Assembly: GCA_032718475.1 (NCBI GenBank)
Contig: JAUCBJ010002344.1
Location: 1 to 24,105, forward strand
Reading direction: 5' to 3'
Source: Nemertoderma westbladi
Taxonomy: Eukaryota; Xenacoelomorpha; Nemertodermatida; Nemertodermatidae
DNA: 24,105 nucleotides
Shown here: positions 1 through 9,690 of the stretch, in pieces
Layout: each line of letters opens with the position of its first letter
Position numbering within the stretch: position 1 is the first letter of the stretch
Made by a program: the position numbers and the translations under genes
Notes under the pieces: generated by a model
Database searches by the model: none
Told to the model about the DNA's origin: nothing
The model's input: only the letters and a program-made list of their open reading frames with translations

Positions 1-1144
1 AATTTTACTGATTGTGGGTTGCAGTAAATTAGAAACGTAAGTGGCATCGCTACTAAAGTGACATTAGCGCTTCAGTGGAGTGGGCAGCTGCGATGGTAAT
101 TCCTAGGCAGTGGACCGGGAATAGAGACATGGAGTGGGGTGGGGGGGGGGGGGGGGGGGTGCTCAGGCCCAACCGGGTGTAGTTAATGTCATACGCTAGT
201 GCTCCCACATTGCCTGATGCTAATTTACGACCTTACAACCCTAGAGGTCCGATCATTCTCTCTCCTTTCATCCCTGGTTTCATACGCGTGTGTCACCGCG
301 CCACCCCTTCTTCCGTCAGACGCTTACCGGAACATTATTGTCAGCCTTACTATATCGATGACAAACGTCTCTAGGTATTTAATACAATAACGCATAATCT
401 TTCCTCATGAAACTAAAGAAATCTCACCAAATTATATATTTCATGCTTTAGGATATTTAATATATTATTTACTTACTGTATTAATGTTATCTATTGTTTG
501 TGACGCAACCAAGGTGACGGTAAAGCATATTCAAGTTTTAGGACCACTTTAATTGTAAAGTCACACTGACTAGTCTAGAACTGTAACGTTTTATACCCGG
601 AATACTACAGTATCTAACTTTCCGCCCGTGTCACACTGTCACTGAATTATGGCGATATTTAGTTTCTTTTTAATTAAACATCATCGACCTTCATCTTTTC
701 AGCACTATTTCTATTAGGTTATTTTTGGCACTTGTTAATTTCATTAAATAGGCAAATTTATGCGAATTCAACCACAATCTGAACTATGATGCTATTTTTT
801 TCTCAACTATAATGAACGAATTCTTGAAAAATCGTTCGGAATAGAATTGAATTTGCTATATTTGATTGAAATAAAGTAACACCGTATTTCATTTATGCTG
901 AACCCATTGTTGAGATATTGTCTTTTAAAAATTAGCAATCATAAATATGCCCAAATTTTAACATCGTTTTGAGAAAATCGTGTTTGATGATTAGAGACTT
1001 TAAACATTCTCTCAGATTTTATGTATTTGGAGGGATTATTTGCTACTTCAAAGCAAAACTAATAGAAATTTAAGTGCATGTGAAATCAGGTATAGGGTCC
1101 GGGTCTTCAGCGAACGTACCTTTTGACATTGAGATGTCTCATGT
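1..1144. other. AT-rich stretch without recognisable gene
   Basis: No open reading frame here resembles a known protein. The longest frames are about 60 codons and look random. The sequence is AT-rich with scattered homopolymers, and the only clear structure is the G-run near its start. I see no tRNA, terminal repeats or splice-framed exon that I could support. Confidence 0.6.
131..159 (+). repeat. Poly-G tract
   Basis: A G-rich segment ends in 19 uninterrupted G residues at 141-159, preceded by a GGGG block at 136-139. It is a mononucleotide microsatellite and could form a G-quadruplex. Its length is likely unreliable because sequencing of such runs is error-prone. Confidence 0.9.
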
Positions 1145-1620
1145 TCAATGCACTGTCTATCTAGCTGACTCTCTGTTTATCTGTCTGTGTGACAAAAAAT
1201 ATGAAAGCAACACCTCCGTATTACTTTTTCCGCTATAGGGATTTTCTTTGTAGGTGATTTCAATTCCAATGTCAGATTTCATTTCACGTTGTTCAAAATC
1301 TGGAATGGATAGTCAGTCAGTGAGTCTGTCTGTTAGTCAGTCTATCTGTCTGGCAGTCAAAGATTTTTGTTTAGGAGTTTTCTGATCTACGATCACCTCT
1401 GATGTCAGCCTTAACGTTTGACGGACTATACTGTCTGTCAGTCAGTCCGTCAAAATTTAGGAAAGCACACCACCTTGCTAAAATTATTGCTATACGGGTT
1501 TTCATGGACGTTGATTTCGTTTTCGACGTCTGTTTTCAAATTTTTCCACCATCGTGTCGGTCTATATGCCTAAGTCTGTCTGCCAAAATATAACCGATAG
1601 ACAAAAGGACTGACACAGAC
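1145..1620 (-). repeat. Diverged GTCA/GTCT-rich tandem repeat units
   Basis: About three degenerate units carry clusters of GTCAGTCAGTC / GTCTGTCTG type sequence (around 1150-1190, 1308-1355 and 1430-1450, with a weaker cluster near 1560-1590). The clusters are separated by segments containing CGCTATAGGGATTTT, GATTTCAATTCC and GATGTCAG-like words. The same ordered words occur on the opposite strand in the fresher 142-bp tandem repeat at 12105-12900 (reverse complement CGCTATGGGGGTTTT, GATTTCATTTCTGATGTCAG). I infer old copies of the same family, oriented opposite to that array. A 63-codon open frame at 1402-1593 arises from one unit and is not taken as a gene. Confidence 0.6.
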
Positions 1621-1728
1621 TGTTAATTTAGAATCCATCAAATGTTAAAACAAAATTAACATTGGAAATTAAATCACCGACCAGGAAAACCTCTATAGCA
1701 AATATTTAAGCGGTGGTGGTGGGTCAAA

Positions 1729-1866
1729 TGGCGGGGTAGCTCAGTTGGTTGAGCGCCGGGCCTGCAATCTATTGGTTGTAGGTTCAGCCCCGCAAGGGTC
1801 CACTCTGCCTTTGAGGAGCCTTCGGGTCGCCTCCGGCTTCGGCCGACTGTTTGCTTGCTTGCTTTT
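1729..1866 (+). mobile_element. tRNA-derived SINE with 12-bp target-site duplication
   Basis: The 5' part is tRNA-like. It has an A-box-like GGGGTAGCTCAGTTGGTTGA segment (1733-1752) and a B-box-like GGTTCAGCCCC (1781-1791). The anticodon-loop region CCTGCAA resembles tRNA-Ala(TGC). A GC-rich non-tRNA body follows (CCTTCGGGTCGCC, then CGGCTTCGGCC), then a TTGC-type repeat tail (GTTTGCTTGCTTGC). The element is flanked by identical 12-bp direct repeats, TGGTGGGTCAAA, at 1717-1728 and 1867-1878, which is the signature of LINE-mediated insertion. It is not a functional tRNA gene, because the acceptor stem and 3' part are not tRNA-like. The tRNA portion is shared with the copy at 8961. Confidence 0.85.
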
Positions 1867-1878
1867 TGGTGGGTCAAA

Positions 1879-2456
1879 ATCACTAAAAGTGACCAAAACT
1901 AAACATAAACATTAGACACGACGTAACTTTTGACTTCCTCGATCATTTCCAATAATTATAATCTTAAAATGACCGGCATTTTTTGGTGTTATTGAACACC
2001 ATTTTTTGCAACGCTACCTTGTATTAATTTTTCTGAATATCTGCGCGAATTCGAAAAAACATAGATTTTCAGTTTAGACACTCAATACCTATATCAATAT
2101 CTATATACCATTTGATTGTCCAATGTATCTAAGTTACGTCTATCAGGACGAACTTACAATACGAACATAAAATCAATTTGTTTAAAGCAGACACCGGGAA
2201 TGGAATCACTCACCGTTTGTGTTTATTTCCGCATTCGGGCCACATGAAATATGGTGCTCTCTTACGTAAATCGAATTCTATGTTTATTAATTTCAGGTTT
2301 ATTTATATATACATTATATTGTCGCTTTCTTCATATCTCCCAAGTGGCTCAAGCCTATCAGTAGTGCCTCATAGGTAACGACCTGCAGGGCCGGCAGCTA
2401 AACCGACATTTTAGCTCTACCTACATGTTGTAAATAAATAATGCGTATACACGGCG
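1879..2456. other. AT-rich spacer, nothing recognised
   Basis: Between the SINE and the minisatellite I find no protein-like frame, RNA gene or ordered repeat. A 66-codon frame at 2178-2378 has low-complexity hydrophobic content and no recognisable domain. Confidence 0.55.
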
Positions 2457-3924
2457 CATAAACATTACCACGCCTTGAGTGCCCATAAACAGTACCACGT
2501 CTTGAGTGCCCATAAACAGTACCACGCCTTGAGTGCCCATAAACAGTACCACGCCTTGAGTGCCCATACAGTACCACGCCTTGAGTGCCCATAAACAGTA
2601 CCACGCCTTGAGTGTCCATACAGTACCACGCCTTGAGTGCCCATAAACAGTACCACGCCTTGAAGGCCCATACAGTACCACGCCTTGAGTGCCCATAAGC
2701 AGTACCACGCCTTGAGTGCCCATAAACAGTACCATGCCTTGAGTGTCCATAAACAGTACCACGCCTTGAGTGCCCATAAACAGTACCACGCCTTGAGTGC
2801 CCATACAGTACCACGCATTGAGTGCCCATAAACAGTACCACGCCTTGAGTGTCCATACAGTACCACGCCTTGAGTGCCCATAAACAGTACCACGCCTTGA
2901 GTGCCCATACAGTACCACGCCTTGAGTGCCCATAAGCAGTAACACGCCCTGAGTGCCCATAAACAGTACCACGCCTTGAGTGTCCATAAACAGTACCACG
3001 CCTTGAGTGCCCATAAACAGTACCACGCCTTGAGTGCCCATACAGTACCACGTCTTGAGTGCCCATAAACAGTACCACGCCTTGAGTTCCCATAAACAGT
3101 ACCACGCCTTGAGTGCCAATAAACAGTACCACGCCTTGAGTGCCCATAAACAGTACCACGCCTTGAATGCCCATAAAAAGTACCACGCCTTGAGTGCCCA
3201 TAAACAGTACCACGTATTGAGTGCCCATAAACAGTACCACGCCTTGAGTGCCCATAAACAGTACCACGCCTTGAGTGCCCATAAACAGTACCACGCCTTG
3301 AGGGCCCATAAACAGTACCACGCCTTGAGTGCCCATACAGTACCACGCCTTGAGAGCCCATACAGTACCACGCCTTGAATGCCCATAAACAGTACCATGC
3401 CTTGAGTGCCCATAAGCAGCACCACGCCTTGAGTGCCCATAAACAGTACCACGCCTTGAGTGCCCATAAACAGTACCGCGCCTTGAATGCCCATAAACAG
3501 TACCACGCCTTGAGTGCCCATAAACAGTACCACGCATTGAGTGCCCATAAACAGTACCATGCCTTGAGTGCCCATAAACAGTACCACGCCTTGAGTGCCC
3601 ATAAACAGTACCACGCCTTGAGTGCCCATAAACAGTACCACGCCTTGAGGGCCCATAAACAGTACCACGCCTTGAGTGCCCATACAGTACCACCCTTGAG
3701 TGCCCATACAGTACCACGCCTTGAGTGCCCATAAACAGTACCACGCTTTGAGTGCCCATACAGTACCACGCCTTGAATGCCCATAAACAGTACCACGACT
3801 TGAGTGCCCATAAACAGTACCACGCCTTGAGTGCCCATAAACATTACCACGCCTTGAGTGCCCATAAACAGTACCACGCCTTGAGTGCCCATAAACAGTA
3901 CCACGCTTTGAGTGCCCATAAACA
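2457..3924. repeat. 27/25-bp minisatellite, left array (about 55 units)
   Basis: Tandem units share the core CCACGCCTTGAGTGCCC, joined by ATAAACAGTA (27-bp unit) or by ATACAGTA lacking two A residues (25-bp unit). Point variants include GCATTG, GTCTTG, GTGTCC, GAGGGCCC and ATAAGCAG. Because 27 is divisible by three and the unit lacks stops, several frames stay open for 100-490 codons on both strands. Examples are MGTQGVVLF, YGHSRRGTV and WALKAWYCL on the minus strand and AHKQYHALS on the plus strand. These are repeat translations, not genes. The 25-bp variants break frame repeatedly, which argues against selection for coding. The array stops at the 5' end of the LINE and resumes, in phase and in the same orientation, at 7062. 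Confidence 0.95.
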
Positions 3925-5339
3925 ATTCTTTGAGTCCCTTTCCTGATGACCTTTCTGGACCAAACCCTGGGTCACCAGGGAGGCCAGATTGTGATGGGGA
4001 GAGGGATTCTGGAGTTGGAGGCTACTCTCATGTTCCACCCCGACCAACAAAGCCATTGGTGAATCTGAGGCAAGTCACTAGACTAGCCTCAGTAAGCACC
4101 CTAACACTCGGGTCCCCAATGCGACAAGGTGAGCTGACTGCCTTGGCAGATAAGCTTTCTCTTAGCGCAGTGGGTGTTCAAGAGCACCGAATGCAGACTG
4201 GACAGACTGATGAGGTTCTGATTAAGGACATGGGGGGCGGTTGGCGACTCGCCCTCGCGTCAGCAGATGATAGTGGCAATGGTGGAATTGGTCTATTGAT
4301 GAATCCAACTGCACATGCAGCATTGGACAAAATAGACCAAATATCTAACAGCATCATCCGTTGCCCCTTCTCATGTTCTGGTGGAAGACTGGCTAAGAAG
4401 TTTCCTAAGGTGGTTCTGATTGTGTGCTACTCTCCAACTAGTGTTGCCCCTGTAGAGGAGGTGGAAAATTTCTACCACAATCTACAAGCAGCTACTGATG
4501 GAGTGGATCAGCATGCATTCTTAACATTCCTGGGAGACTTTAATGCAAGTCTGCATCAATCACCTACATCGCCCTGTGTCTATAGCAATAATGTTAACCG
4601 AAATTCTGTCCATCTTCAGGATTTTATCTCTGGAAATGGATTGTTTTCGGCTGGAACCCAGTTCAAGAAGCGAACTGGAAAGCTATGGACTCATAGTGGA
4701 CCCAGTGGTCACAAGTCCCAGATAGACCATATTCTGTTTCGTAGGAAATACAGGAGCTCTATACAAGACTGTAATGCATTTACACTTCGACCCTTCTCCA
4801 GTGATCACCGCCTTATTGTGGCCAAGGTAAGACTTAGTCTGCGTGCTAGCAGAACAACGAAATCTGCCTTGCCGCGGCATGACTGGTCCTCTCTGTTGCA
4901 ACAGCCAAGTGTGAGATCCAGCTTCACACTACAGCTGAGCAACAGGTATGAGGCTCTTGCCTCTGAGGCGGCAGATCACTGTGAGGGCTATACTGCCTTA
5001 ACAGAAGCAGTTAAGTTAGCAGCTGCAGAAACAGTTCCTGTATACCCTCGAAACAGGAAAAGGGCCCCCTGGACTGACAACAACATTCAGAAGTGCCGAA
5101 ATGACCTTCATAAGGCGCAGAAAGAGTCCCGACTCAAACAGACTACAGCGGCCAAGAATGCAGTTAAGGCTGCATCTAGGTCCCTGAACAGGCAGTACTC
5201 TGTTAATCTACAGGAGCTAATAAACCAACAGGTTGATGCCATCAATGATGCTGGCGACAGCAGGCAATCATCCCAGGCATGGAAGTCGATCAATCTGCTT
5301 ACTGGGCGGAAAAGCCAACCAACCAACCACCAAGGTTAA
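3912..5339 (+). pseudogene. APE-type endonuclease domain of the LINE (frameshifted)
   Basis: The open frame of 475 codons has no ATG at its start. It begins at a GTG inside the last minisatellite unit, and the first in-frame ATG is inside the endonuclease domain (residue 69), so the true start is lost or lies elsewhere. In the known family this enzyme nicks target DNA to prime reverse transcription. Visible motifs are QEHR (residues about 90-93, metal-binding Glu), YSPTS (173-177), LGDFNA (207-212, catalytic Asp and Asn), QIDHIL (270-275) and SSDHR (296-300, catalytic His). The first APE motif, normally containing a conserved Asn in a FNVRTL-like string, reads SVSTLTL (about 60-66), so that Asn appears to be Ser. 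A linker rich in basic and Gln residues follows. The frame stops at 5337-5339, just after the point near 5310-5315 where the reading moves into the reverse-transcriptase frame. Confidence 0.85.
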
Positions 5340-7061
5340 GGCTGAATCACCAGCCGATCGCCTCAATGGTTGGAAAGCCCACTTTGAAAAGCTCCTCAAT
5401 AATGACAGGGTATTGCCTGATAACTTTATAGAAGTAAAAATGTCTGAGTCTGTACTCCCAGATATTCCCATTGGCGATATCTCCTTTGCAGAAGTGAAGG
5501 CTGCTACAAAGAGCATTAAGACCAATCGTGCCAGTGGAGTAGATGGTGTTCCCCCTGAGGTCTTTAAAATACCTGAGTGTTTAAAGCTCATCTATCCCAT
5601 CATAGTAGACATGTACCGAACAACAAGAGTCCCACAAGAAATGAAAACAAATAAGTTGGTGCCAGTTCCCAAGAAGGGCAACCTAACACTCTATGGTTCT
5701 TTTCGGGGAATCTCATTGATCTCGATTGCTGCAAAGCTATACAATAGGATTCTATTAAATCGCATCAGGGATCCCATTGAGAGACTGCTCCGTGGAAATC
5801 AGAATGGGTTCCGTAAAGGTCGTGGGACCATGGAGCCCATTTTGGCACTTAGAAGGATAATTGAAGAATTATCAAAAAAGAAAGACAGGCATCTGGCTGT
5901 TATCTTTGTTGACTTCTTCAAGGCCTTTGATTCAGTCTCTCGCTCACGTATGTTCAGCATACTTTCATTATATGGGATTCCTGATGAAATTATTGCAGCA
6001 ATCAGATCAGTATACGATGGTTCGACAACATTTGTGTCTACGGTTGACGGTGACACAGAACCATTTGAAGTGTTATGGGGCGTCCTCCAAGGAGACACAC
6101 TTGCACCATTCTTGTTCATTATTGTGGTTGACTATGTCCTACGCATGTCCTTAGATCATCATAATGATGATGGGGTAATGATAACTCCACCTACTGGCTC
6201 CAGAAGTCGAGGAAATCCTGCCAAGTACCTAACTGATTTAGACTTTGCTGATGACTTAGTAGTACTCTCAGAATCATTAGAGGCAGCCCAACGGCTCCTC
6301 AGCTCATTAGAACATGCTGCTTCTAGTGTTGGTCTTTTTATTAACTCCAGAAAGACCAAAATTCTGACAGTTAACTTTGAAAGTCCTCAGCAAGTCTCTG
6401 ATCGGATGAGCATAAGCACAAAGGATGGTATGCTTGAGCATGTGGACGACTTCTGTTACCTGGGATCATGGATCCGGAAGTCAGGTGAGGACCTTCGAAT
6501 ACGTAAGGGAAAGGCATGGGCAGCCTTGAATAGGCTTTCCAGGATTTGGAAGTCACCGAGAATTAATCGGAAACTTAAGGTCCGATTATTTAGAGCAGCA
6601 GTAGTTCCAGTACTCCTCTACGGGAGTCCATGCTGGGCTCTAACTGCTGAGGACACCAAATCTCTGGATGGCACATTCACAAGAATGCTACGCCGGGTTC
6701 ATTGTGTCAAGTACAATGCACACATCTCCAACCAGACACTATATAACATTGGAGGTGTCTCATTGGTTCCCCCAAGCTTGACACTATAACAAAATCGCCT
6801 CCGCTTTGCAGGACATTGCTTTCGCCGTGAGGACCAGCCAGTGCATATTCTTGTACTTTGGCAGCCTCATGGAGTGAATAAGCATGGTGGACAGCCCATG
6901 ACTTTCTTAAGACGCATCTTAAAGGACACTGACCTTAAAGATGCGGATGATCTAGCAAATGTCATGGGTGATAGGGAGTTGTGGCGGTGCAATTTTGTTG
7001 ACAAGCCGGCACAGCATTCTTAAAAATGCAGCTGCAATGCAGCATGCCGATCCTAGTAGTA
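3925..7061 (+). mobile_element. RTE-like non-LTR retrotransposon inserted in the minisatellite
   Basis: The 3.1-kb element encodes an APE-type endonuclease followed by a reverse transcriptase and the usual C-terminal LINE region, all on the plus strand. There is no LTR and no ORF1-type nucleic-acid-binding protein. The 3' untranslated part is only about 38 bases after the last stop (7021-7023) and ends in a short GTAGTAG run rather than poly-A. A short 3' tail and a single ORF of about 1000 residues are usual for the RTE group. Wording such as QEHR, LQGDTLAPFLF, LDFADD and LRFAGHC fits RTE/RTE-X-like elements; the clade call is from memory of family style, not from a search. The 11-bp sequence GCCCATAAACA is present at both edges (3914-3924 and 7062-7072) and may be the target-site duplication. 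The repeat context makes that ambiguous. Confidence 0.85.
5311..7023 (+). pseudogene. Reverse transcriptase and C-terminal domain of the LINE (one internal stop)
   Basis: This frame continues the endonuclease polyprotein after a one-base shift at an AAAA run (5310-5313). The upstream part of the open frame (from 5233) overlaps the endonuclease frame and is not part of the protein. RT motifs in order are: the RASGVDGVPPEV region (about 5530-5565), FRGISLISIAAKLYNRILLNR (about 5701-5763), QNGFRKGRGT (about 5800-5830), FVDFFKAFD with the first catalytic Asp (about 5905-5931), LQGDTLAPFLF (about 6085-6117), and FADD with the catalytic Asp pair (6244-6255). FCYLGSW and the C-terminal LLYGSPCW...LDGTFTRMLRR region follow. 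A TAA at 6787-6789 interrupts the frame. The same frame then reads LRFAGHCFRRED and on to a stop at 7021-7023, which is the expected LINE C-terminal end. With a frameshift and a nonsense codon the copy is almost certainly inactive. Confidence 0.9.
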
Positions 7062-8036
7062 GCCCATAAACAGTACCACGCCTTGAGGGCCCATAAACAG
7101 TACCAGGCCTTGAGTGCCCATACAGTACCACGCCTTGAATGCCCATAAACAGTACCACGCCTTGAGTGCCCATAAACAGTACCACGCCTTGAGTGCCCAT
7201 AAACAGTACCACGCCTTGAGTGCCCATAAACAGTACCACGCCTTGAGTGCCCATACAGTACCACGCCTTGAATACCCATAAACAGTACCACGCCTTGAGT
7301 GCCCATAAACATTACCACGCCCTGAGTGCCCATAAACAGAACCACGCCTTGAGTGCCCATAAACAGTACCACGCCTAGAGTGCCCATAAACAGTACCACG
7401 CCTTGAGTGCCCATAAACATTACCACACCTTGAGTGCCCATAAACAGTACCACGCCTTGAGTGCCCATAAACAGTACCACGCCTTGAGTGCCCATAAACA
7501 GTACCACGCCTTGAGTGCCCATAAACATTACCACGCCTTGAGTGCCCATAAACAGTACCACGCCTTGAGTGCCCATAAACATTACCACGCCTTGAGTGCC
7601 TATAAACAGTACCACGCCTTGAGGGCCCATAAACAGTACCACACCTTGAGTGCCCATAAACAGTACCACGCCGTGAGTGCCCATAAACAGTACCACGCCT
7701 TGAGTGTCCATAAACAGTACAACGCCTTGAGTGCCCATTTAAACAGTACCACGCCTTGAGTGCCCATAAACAGTACCACGCCTTGAGTGCCCATAAACAA
7801 TACCACGCCTTGAGTGCCCATAAACAGTACCACGCCTTGAGTGTCCATAAACAGTACCACGCCTTGAGTGCCCATAATCAGTACCCCGCCTTGAGTGCCC
7901 ATAAACAGTACCACGCCTTGAGTGCCCATAAACAGTACCACGCCTTGAGTGCCCATAAACAGTACCACGCCTTGAGTGCCCATAAACAGTACCACGCCTT
8001 GAGTGCCCATAAACAGTACCACGCCTTGAGTGCCCA
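7062..8036. repeat. 27/25-bp minisatellite, right array (about 36 units)
   Basis: This has the same unit, phase and orientation as the left array. It is more uniform: nearly all units are 27 bp and only about two are the 25-bp form (near 7110 and 7250). Repeated variants include ATAAACATTACC units and one TTTAAACAG unit near 7738. It ends at TGCCCA (8036). Open frames of 100-260 codons on both strands are repeat translations. The first units (GAGGGCCC, then ATACAG, then TTGAATGCCC) resemble the order of variants near the end of the left array, as expected if one array was split by insertion. Confidence 0.95.
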
Positions 8037-8140
8037 GCTTTCCGTGTTGGCTTACATTCCCTCGAGACTTTATTATTATAATAAGATTTGCTTTTTAGAT
8101 TTCACCACATTATTATATGTAGCAGCTATATGTGTCCAAG

Positions 8141-8395
8141 CAGCATCTTGGTCTAGTGGTGACATTCCTGGGCTTCCAATTAGGAAGCCCTGGTTCGATC
8201 CCTAGATGGGGCAGCACTATTTGGGCACAGTGATTTAAATTCTGCAGCCTAGCCCAACCCTGGCTTTCATCCTTCAGTGATCGATAAATGGGAACCAAGG
8301 CAACTTGGGAAACAGAGTGGAAGGGTTTACTGTGGAAGATTACCCATGGTGGTGAACAGGCATTCCTTGGCTTAACGAGCCTAAAAGATTCTCCC
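8141..8395 (+). mobile_element. tRNA-derived SINE, second family
   Basis: The 5' portion is tRNA-like, with A-box-like TGGTCTAGTGGTGACA and B-box GGTTCGATCCC about 40 bases downstream. The anticodon-loop region GCTTCCAA resembles tRNA-Gly(TCC). The body continues for about 180 bases and contains CTTTCATCCTTCAGTGATCG followed by ATAAATGGGAACC, a module typical of tRNA-SINE central regions. Near the end there is a small GGCTTAACGAGCC hairpin. The acceptor stem does not pair, so it is not a working tRNA. I could not find a convincing target-site duplication, and the 3' boundary is approximate. Confidence 0.75.
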
Positions 8396-8960
8396 ATTCA
8401 TATGTTGTATTTTATATTAATTATAATAATAATATAAATATTGAAACCAAATCACCACCGATGTCAGGAAATATAAGGGTAATTTTTGCACTGGGTGCTA
8501 CCGTTTTAATAAAGCGAACTACCATACCGCTAGCTTATCTCGCCCGATGTGTACATGCGAATGGAATATTGGATACGTTAATATTGGTCCAGCTATAGGC
8601 TACTAAGGAAATAAAACTCCGGGATTTTCTTGACTCGTTTAATTTGCTGATATTCATTGTATTGCTTCGTAGCTTTGCATTTAATAAATTATCTTAATTA
8701 CGTGGTACAATGGGCAGCGGCGAAGCTGAATGCTGATATCCCCGTGTACCGGTATGCTGTAATCAAAGCCGCGATTTGTAAGTTTGCTTGTGTTGCGCAC
8801 TTATTGGTAATGTAATTAAGCGTTTCTAACGTTACATTCGGTTTACTCCGGAAGTCGTCATTCTGATTATATTAGCATCTAACGTCATCGGCGTTTACAT
8901 GTCTGATATCTACTATTGAACTTTTTGGCTCGTAATTTATGCATACAGTAGAAAGGTAAA
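8396..8960. other. AT-rich spacer, nothing recognised
   Basis: No protein-like frame, RNA gene or repeat of note was found. The first 60 bases are almost pure A/T with TAATAATAATA runs. Confidence 0.55.
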
Positions 8961-9075
8961 GGCGGGGTAGCTCAGTTGGTTGAACCTGAACGCCGGGCCT
9001 GCAATCAATTGGTTGTAGGTTCAACCCCGGGGGTGTCCGCTCAGCCTTTCATCCAATGGGGTGATAATATGAGGA
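8961..9075 (+). mobile_element. tRNA-derived SINE, same tRNA head as the copy at 1729
   Basis: GGCGGGGTAGCTCAGTTGGT at 8961-8980 and the B-box GGTTCAACCCC match the SINE at 1729-1866. This copy has a 6-base insertion (near AACCTGAACG) after the A-box and a better B-box. Downstream it carries CAGCCTTTCATCCAATGGGG and a GATAATA segment, a degraded version of the TTTCATCC...GATAAA module also present in the SINE at 8141. No clear tail or target duplication was found, so the 3' end is approximate and the copy may be 3'-truncated. Confidence 0.75.
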
Positions 9076-9474
9076 CCCGCGTGAAAATTGAAATTTTATA
9101 CATGAAGAATTTTATATTTTTTAAATTTATTGTTATTAAGTGTTTTATATTTCGATCTCATAACCTGTACAGATACTAATTTGTTTATTGTTTTGGTTAG
9201 ATTCAGCCTTTACGTAACCTGGGTTTTTAGTGAAACCTGGTATTCTTCAAATGGGGGAAAACTGCATTGTGAAATGTAACATAAGAAAGTATATTTAGTA
9301 GAACTGGTAATTATCTCATAATTACTAACACTATCAACAACATTTAAAATATAATAGCGATTCGTATAATACATCAATTTAATTACAATATATATTTTGC
9401 ACATTTTTACCATCATAATATCAACGAACAAAAAACGAAATAAATAATATCAGTGTTAATCCCCAGGATTAATA
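9076..9474. other. Very AT-rich spacer
   Basis: This is mostly A/T with no recognisable coding or RNA feature. The minus-strand frame at 9210-9431 is low-complexity (rich in I, Y, V, M) and is not considered a gene. Confidence 0.5.
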
Positions 9475-9690
9475 TCAACAACATATTAGATTATCGTTTG
9501 CAGTCTTTTGTTTCTTCGGAGGTTGTGTTATATTCAACGTTTGGCCGGTAGATGGCTCTCGTTTCTCTTTCCGCATGGCGATTTCCTCTGCAACTGATCT
9601 ATTAAAGGTGAGTCCGGCAACACGCTGAAAAAATTGCACAACATTCTCTCCAGTTCTCGACGACGTAGGCCAGTATTCGCGACAGTTCGA
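9475..9690 (-). other. Unassigned protein-like open frame beside the PRPF19 fragment
   Basis: A stop-to-stop minus-strand frame of 71 codons begins just where PRPF19 similarity ends. It lacks an ATG at its start; the only Met is about residue 39. Its composition is protein-like: a central stretch ENVVQFFQRVAGLTFNRS, a charged helix-like segment AEEIAMRKEKREP, and a basic PPKKQK patch near the end that resembles a nuclear-localisation signal. It could be an exon or TE coding remnant. An acceptor-like TCAGTTGCAG precedes AGGAAATC in the minus orientation. I do not recognise the family, and it does not match the PRPF19 sequence that would be expected to follow. Confidence 0.3.

Noticed and set aside
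1731-1793. Possible functional tRNA-Ala gene
   Set aside because: A/B boxes and an Ala-like loop are present, but the acceptor stem is not tRNA-like. The sequence continues into a SINE body with flanking target duplication.
2398-3946. Long open frames (up to 486 codons) on both strands in the minisatellite
   Set aside because: They are translations of a stop-free unit of 27 bp. Many frames are open at once, and 25-bp units shift the frame without sign of selection.
3944-3970. CTGATGA near the 5' end of the LINE as a ribozyme core
   Set aside because: There is no GAAA partner at a workable distance; the sequence reads ACCAAACCC instead.
2457-8036. CRISPR-like array
   Set aside because: The units are contiguous and near-identical with no unique spacers, and the context is eukaryotic with no cas genes.
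8141-8215. Possible functional tRNA-Gly gene
   Set aside because: The acceptor ends do not pair and the anticodon stem is poor; it is the head of a SINE.
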